64,000 bases of DNA, from contig NZ_AP022605.1 of the NCBI RefSeq assembly GCF_010728155.1, forward strand, positions 2,914,001 through 2,978,000. Reading direction: 5' to 3'. Below are positions 63,494-64,000 of this stretch, one piece after another; within the stretch, counting starts at the first letter, position 1; each line of letters opens with the position of its first letter. Under the pieces are notes generated by a model. That model was not told the origin of the DNA and searched no databases. It saw only the letters and a list, made by a program, of their open reading frames with translations. This DNA is from Mycolicibacterium doricum. Its GTDB lineage: Bacteria; Actinomycetota; Actinomycetes; Mycobacteriales; Mycobacteriaceae. Made by a program: the position numbers and the translations under genes.

Positions 63494-64000
63494 CTACCCG
63501 GTCGTGAACCGTAGCGCCGCGGCGGTGGCCGGCCCGACGATGCCTTCGAGCCGCAGACCCGGCGTTCTGCGCTGGAACTCCCGGACCGCGTCCTCGGTCG
63601 CCGGGCCGTAGACGCCGTCGACGTCGAGGTGTCCCGCGTAACTGCGGTAGGCGTGTTTTAGCCGCCGCTGTACCTTCGCGACCGCCTCGCCCACCGAGCC
63701 GCGGGACAGCTCCAGCCGCATCGAATCGGGCACCGTACCTATCCGGGCTTGCACGTCGGCGCGCAGGATGTCCGTGTCGATGGCGCCGGGGTCCCACTTG
63801 CCCTGGGCCCGTCCCGCGTACTCCCGGTGGCCGATCGTGCGGGCGGCGCTGAAGCCCAGACACCGCATGATCGCCGCACAGCAACCCACCAGAGTGAGGT
63901 ACTGCGCGTCCGGCCAGTTCGTGCGGTGCGGCGCAGTGGCGTTGGTCCCGCTGTTGGCGCATTCGATGCCGATGGTGTGCCGGTTCCCCGTGTCCGCCGG
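63494..64000 (-). CDS. N-acetylmuramoyl-L-alanine amidase with C-terminal peptidoglycan-binding domain (partial)
   Basis: The last 168 residues of a cell-wall amidase are in the window; the start lies beyond base 64000. The amidase_2/PGRP part shows NRHTIGIECANSGTN and IGHREYAGRAQGKWDPGAID, whose His and Asp complete the zinc site, and a NWPDAQYLTLVGCCAAIMRC helix. The C-terminal peptidoglycan-binding domain reads GSVGEAVAKVQRRL, YAGHLDVDGVYGPATEDAVR, EFQRR and VGPATAAAL. This arrangement is found in both chromosomal amidases and mycobacteriophage endolysins; no phage genes are near. It would cleave the bond between MurNAc and L-Ala. Confidence 0.87.
   Translation of the reverse strand, partial: PADTGNRHTIGIECANSGTNATAPHRTNWPDAQYLTLVGCCAAIMRCLGFSAARTIGHREYAGRAQGKWDPGAIDTDILRADVQARIGTVPDSMRLELSRGSVGEAVAKVQRRLKHAYRSYAGHLDVDGVYGPATEDAVREFQRRTPGLRLEGIVGPATAAALRFTTG

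Noticed and set aside
63494-64000. Prophage or endolysin cassette
   Set aside because: The amidase has an endolysin-like plan, but there is no holin, integrase or structural gene in the visible neighbourhood.

Overview
This window is high-GC chromosomal DNA of a fast-growing Mycobacterium (Mycolicibacterium type). Many start codons are GTG, several promoters have a TANNNT -10 placed 6-7 nt before the start codon (leaderless transcripts), and the gene order follows, inverted, the M. tuberculosis stretch from about Rv1144 down to about Rv1057. Recognisable orthologues along it are mcr, ephC, bpoB, ychF, ispH, xseA/xseB, glpX, fum, phoH2, desA2, coaA, the short-chain cis-prenyltransferase Rv1086, mca, greA, metB, cbs, lipU, fadA3, echA9, echA8, lpqV and the beta-propeller Rv1057. 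Orthology is asserted from remembered protein families and synteny; no search was run. No tRNA, rRNA, CRISPR array, integrase, transposase or prophage was seen.

Layout. 1-5.6 kb: methyltransferase fragment, acidic microprotein, mcr with a short-chain dehydrogenase, echA10, CPBP protease and NAD(P)-binding protein. 5.7-11.3 kb: gamma-carbonic anhydrase, secreted fasciclin protein, and a beta-oxidation operon (thiolase, enoyl-CoA hydratase, acyl-CoA dehydrogenase) divergent from a FadR-type regulator. 11.4-16.9 kb: DoxX, WS/DGAT-like protein, EphC-like and BpoB-like hydrolases separated by a decayed Mce-associated gene, and a short crotonase. 16.9-27.8 kb: housekeeping core (ychF, ispH, xseAB, glpX, fum). 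27.9-31.1 kb: a dormancy (DevR/DosR) island with two Acg-like nitroreductases, an intact devR and a wrecked devS. 31.2-46.6 kb: phoH2 with a possible antitoxin ORF, desA2, a long-form glyA, coaA, mca, greA, metB and a glutaryl-CoA-dehydrogenase-like gene. 46.6-57.2 kb: proline-rich membrane protein, cbs, lipU, an SGNH hydrolase, fadA3, a Bax-inhibitor-like protein, echA9-echA8 and a membrane alpha/beta hydrolase. 57.3-64 kb: lpqV, patatin, a broken AI-2E transporter, a MOSC protein, a lipid-transfer thiolase, a small secreted protein, a YncE-like propeller and a partial amidase.

Themes. Fatty-acyl-CoA catabolism dominates the accessory content (four or five crotonases, three thiolases, two acyl-CoA dehydrogenases). 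The most unusual feature is a set of four decayed genes. devS has lost its heme/GAF sensors and phospho-acceptor region and has an early frameshift, while the response regulator DevR remains intact. An AI-2E transporter, an Mce-associated protein and a zinc-ribbon protein are also deletion or truncation remnants. I found no convincing wholly new multi-gene system. The best leads are the kinase-less DevR locus, the candidate PhoAT antitoxin ORF, several palindromic operators next to lipid genes, and the long-form SHMT in the glyA1 position.
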